From the NCBI GenBank assembly GCA_018873225.1, contig JAEILZ010000006.1, positions 434,001 to 498,000 of the forward strand: a stretch of 64,000 bases of DNA, read 5' to 3'. A program made the position numbers and the translations under genes. Numbering within the stretch: the first letter of the stretch is position 1; every line of letters begins with the position of its first letter. The notes beneath the pieces are model-generated. The model did not search any database and was not told where the DNA came from. It was given only the letters and a program-made list of their open reading frames with translations. The stretch comes from [Phialemoniopsis] sp. UDSM-2020 (Eukaryota; Ascomycota; Sordariomycetes; Thyridiales; Thyridiaceae). Positions 61,386 to 64,000 of the stretch are shown in pieces.

Positions 61386-62106
61386 CTTGCAAGTAAATAA
61401 GATTTGAAAACTACACCACGACTGGATCGGATTGATCAGAGGTGTTATGATAACGCTACACCAAGATAAGGGTTTCGTTGATTGGTTGTCAGGGTTTCAT
61501 CGTGGGGAGCTACATTACAAGGCCTCACGGCTGTGCCTCATTTAGCGGGTCTCGTGGCCGAGACGCGACCCCAAGCCAAGCGGGTGTAGCAATCGGCCGA
61601 GACTAATCGTACATGTTCTTGAAGAACCAATTGACCCTTCCTGGTTCTCTTGGGGTTCTAAATCATGATATATCTCTGGAAGAAAAGCCTTCAGTTGTAA
61701 CCCGTCGTATCGTTGAGTTGGGCTGTTTCAGCTGTTTGATGCATTATTCGTTGACGATTCATATTGGAGCGACCTGGCTGGTTTGCCAACAAGGAAACAG
61801 ATTGATTACGGAGGTTTGGGTCAGCAATCTGACGTGCAACTCTGGGGTTGCGAGGGATTCTTGCTAAGCTCATTCGTCTGCAGAATGATGCCTATTCTTG
61901 TGACATTTCTCTGGGGCAAGCTGAGTCGCAAGCGATTCAGAGCACTGTTGGGTTGGCCCTGTGGGGAACCGTCAGCACTAAAATACACGCGCGCCTCTTT
62001 AAATACCAAGTCAATTGCTGTCTCCCGAGTGCCTGGATTTTTCTTTATTGTTCTCATTCTCATCCCCTCTTCAGACCTATTCCCACCGCACCAAAGTCAA
62101 ACGAAG
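61386..62106. other. Intergenic region
   Basis: About 720 bp between the GH1 and cupin genes, both on +. A TTTAAATA-like site near 61998 may serve the cupin promoter. No gene. Confidence 0.35.
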
Positions 62107-62700
62107 ATGTCTGCCGAACGTCGCTGGGATAAACGCCGCTTCCAGCTGGAGGAGTCGACGACCCGCAATGGCGGCGCCCGCACCATCTTCATCGAGACAA
62201 TGACGCCAGGCACGACCGTGCCCCCGCACTTCCACACGCGCTTCTCAGAAACGTTTGACCTGATCAGCGGATCCATGTCCGTCTACAACAGCGCAGAGCC
62301 CGACCTCGACGCGCTGGAAAGCTCAGCGCAAAACGTGGAAGTCGGCAAACCAGTCACCGTGGAGCCCAGGCGGTACCACAAGTACCTTGTCACCGGCGAA
62401 GACCAGGCAACACTCCGTTGTATCGTCACACCCGGCGATGCCGACTTTGAGAGACTATTGAAGATCATGAATGGCATGGACGCGGATGGAAGGCTGGCCG
62501 AGATGGGCAATAGTCTCACGCTCATGGCGGTCATTATGAGCCTGACGGATGCCCATCTCATTGGCCCGGCGAAGGAGATGCTGGACGGCGTCTGGGCAGA
62601 GAAAAGGGACGAGATTGAGGTATTGAAGAAAGAACTGCTGGCCAAGTATGACACTGAGGAAGCATTGCAGGCTATGCTTGTTGAACCACAGTCTGCCTAG
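62107..62700 (+). CDS. Cupin-domain protein
   Basis: Single-exon, 197 aa. A small beta-barrel cupin. Metal ligands are probably His41, His43 and Glu48 in PPHFHTRFSETF, followed by the GSMSV strand. A second-motif His lies in RRYHKYLV. The C-terminal helical part (about 125-197) is typical of this group of uncharacterised cupins. No signal peptide, so cytosolic. The catalytic role is unknown; cupins include dioxygenases, isomerases and sugar-binding proteins. It converges with the flavin monooxygenase, whose stop is only 37 bp away. Confidence 0.85.
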   Translation: MSAERRWDKRRFQLEESTTRNGGARTIFIETMTPGTTVPPHFHTRFSETFDLISGSMSVYNSAEPDLDALESSAQNVEVGKPVTVEPRRYHKYLVTGEDQATLRCIVTPGDADFERLLKIMNGMDADGRLAEMGNSLTLMAVIMSLTDAHLIGPAKEMLDGVWAEKRDEIEVLKKELLAKYDTEEALQAMLVEPQSA

Positions 62701-62737
62701 GGCAAGTCTTCTTGACGAAGACTTTGGTATGTGTAGT

Positions 62738-64000
62738 TCACAGGTCTTGGCCATTTGTCAGTACATGTCTCAGAGACCAAAGGCGACTCCATGGGACGAG
62801 AATGGAGATCGAAGCATTGGTAAACTTACAAAAAGTCAGGTCTTCGTGATTGGCTTCCCTTCGTGACATCCCGTTGCCCATGAATGTGAACGGGTTTTGC
62901 TACCAGTGGAGACTGTCAGTATTGACTACCGTCTTGTCAGAGTTCTGGAAAGACTGACGTGAATGTATTCGATCTCGAAATCCTCCCAGCGTGGGGAGTC
63001 CACCATCTCCATAAAGTGGATGCTCGACCCCGGCCACACAGCTGTGACACGTCCGGAGACGCGGTCCTTGTCTGCAGGAAGTCAGCATGTGCTCTTTATC
63101 ATGCATAGCAATGGGGATATCGTACACCAACTCTGACAAGATCCGGTCCATACTAGATCCTCATGAACCACTTGAACATATTCGTTGAACCTGTCCTGTA
63201 CAGATTGCTTGACCTCGATTGACTTGATCTGCTCCTTTTGCATTTTCTCGAGAGCTGCTACGATGTATTTCACGCTAGAACGGTTTAGCCATGAAAAGCT
63301 GAAAGATAGGTAACACTAGATTGGGGAGCTTCGTACCTTGATTCAATGCAAGGGATCAATGATCCATTGGAGATGGGACAATTGGGACCCAACAGCGCTA
63401 GAAACGGTCAGTCCCATGTTGGGTGTTGTCTGTGCAAACCTACTGAAGTAGTTTGGCAAGCCTGCAACAGCCATGCCGAGATAAGCCTGCGGCCCACTTG
63501 CTTCCCACAACTCCTTCAAAGTCCTTCCTTGGCTACCACGTATTTCGAATCTGGAAAACGAGGTGTCAAAGCCTGTGGCACAGATGATAATATCGACTGG
63601 ATGTGCCTGCTTGTCTTCGGTTTCTATGCCTGTCCTTGTGATTCTGGCAATGCCTTCCCTAATCACGTTGACGTGAGGCTTTTGGACGGCATTCAGATAC
63701 GGCAACCCTGGCGTTATTCGGCGGCAACCAAACTCCCAGCTATTATGTGGGCAGAATGGTTAGCCAGAACGCATTCAAGACTTGGCGAACTTTAGCGGGG
63801 GAAGAGAAGGAAATACTACCTGGGAATGAGCTTCTTCTGTAGGTCGGGCGATGCAATTGCTTGCCTCATCAATTTCTCCGCCCACTATCAGATCGTCAAC
63901 ATTGCTCGGCCTCTAGAACCCCGTCTGTAGTATCTTACCTGACGAGCATGTACTTGCTCTTCGGAATCTTTGATGCTCGCCCGGAAGTTCTCGTTCATCT
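62738..64000 (-). CDS. Baeyer-Villiger-type flavin monooxygenase (C-terminal part)
   Basis: Eight exons visible, going from the window edge: beyond 64000 to 63939, then 63884-63820, 63739-63444, 63397-63337, 63274-63126, 63071-62959, 62899-62830 and 62745-62738. The visible part includes KLIPSWEFGCRRITPGLPYL, the ATGFDTS motif, LGPNCPISNGS and WYKDRV, all typical of steroid/cyclohexanone monooxygenase-like class B flavoenzymes. These insert oxygen next to a ketone using NADPH and O2. The last exon is an 8-nt microexon encoding the final Tyr-Leu-stop, supported by a GTAAGT donor and by the conserved DLTFYL ending. The gene continues upstream past the window. Confidence 0.87.

Noticed and set aside
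63060..63130. Apparent frameshift at the WYK motif of the flavin monooxygenase
   Set aside because: The TGG-T / AC-AAG junction across a 54-nt GTACGA..GCAG intron restores the conserved motif in frame.

Overview
The window reads as a chromosomal segment of a filamentous ascomycete, most likely a Sordariomycete-type fungus. Genes are monocistronic and split by many short introns (about 50-80 nt, mostly GT..AG, with CTAAC/CTGAC-like branch points). The family content fits: Zn2Cys6 regulators, CFEM, HET, a Helo-like/ankyrin protein, KP4-like secreted proteins, an ENA P-type ATPase and a GH18 chitinase. No bacterial operon, tRNA, rRNA, CRISPR array or intact transposon was seen. I could not identify the species from sequence alone.

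Layout. 1-13.6 kb: partial Zn2Cys6 regulator (-), CFEM GPI protein (+), two tandem secreted alpha/beta hydrolase paralogues (-), unknown membrane protein (-), and a divergent pair of KP4-like small secreted proteins. 14-25 kb: flavin monooxygenase with an N-terminal SnoaL/NTF2-like domain (+), secreted FMN-dependent alpha-hydroxy-acid oxidase (-), dynamin-like GTPase broken by a stop codon inside its P-loop (-), short Ada-type zinc-domain protein (+), and formamidase (-) with a GC-AG intron and GATA sites upstream. 25-27.6 kb is gene-poor. 27.6-37 kb: secreted GH18 chitinase, aquaporin, and a Helo-like/ankyrin gene next to a HET-domain gene, all on +. 37-50 kb: small secreted cysteine protein (-), SIRT5-like sirtuin (-), cytochrome P450 (+), ENA-type cation ATPase (+), nitronate monooxygenase broken by one TGA (-), and a TPR protein (+). 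51-64 kb: MFS sugar transporter (+), sulfatase broken by one TAG (+), Zn2Cys6 regulator (-), secreted GH1 beta-glucosidase (+), cupin (+), and the C-terminal part of a Baeyer-Villiger-type flavin monooxygenase (-).

How the genes may work together. The 31.9-37.0 kb Helo-like/ankyrin and HET genes look like an allorecognition or innate-immunity neighbourhood, with the broken dynamin-like gene about 10 kb away. The 51-61 kb genes (transporter, sulfatase, regulator, glucosidase) could form a small catabolic neighbourhood for sulfated or glycosylated compounds. Many products are secreted: hydrolases, chitinase, KP4-like proteins, CFEM, the FMN oxidase and the small cysteine protein.

The most striking feature is that three unrelated, otherwise well conserved genes each carry a single in-frame stop codon. 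Each stop is explainable by one C-to-T change.

Exon boundaries were assigned by hand from splice signals, reading phase and family conservation. For each complete multi-exon model the summed exon length is a multiple of three.
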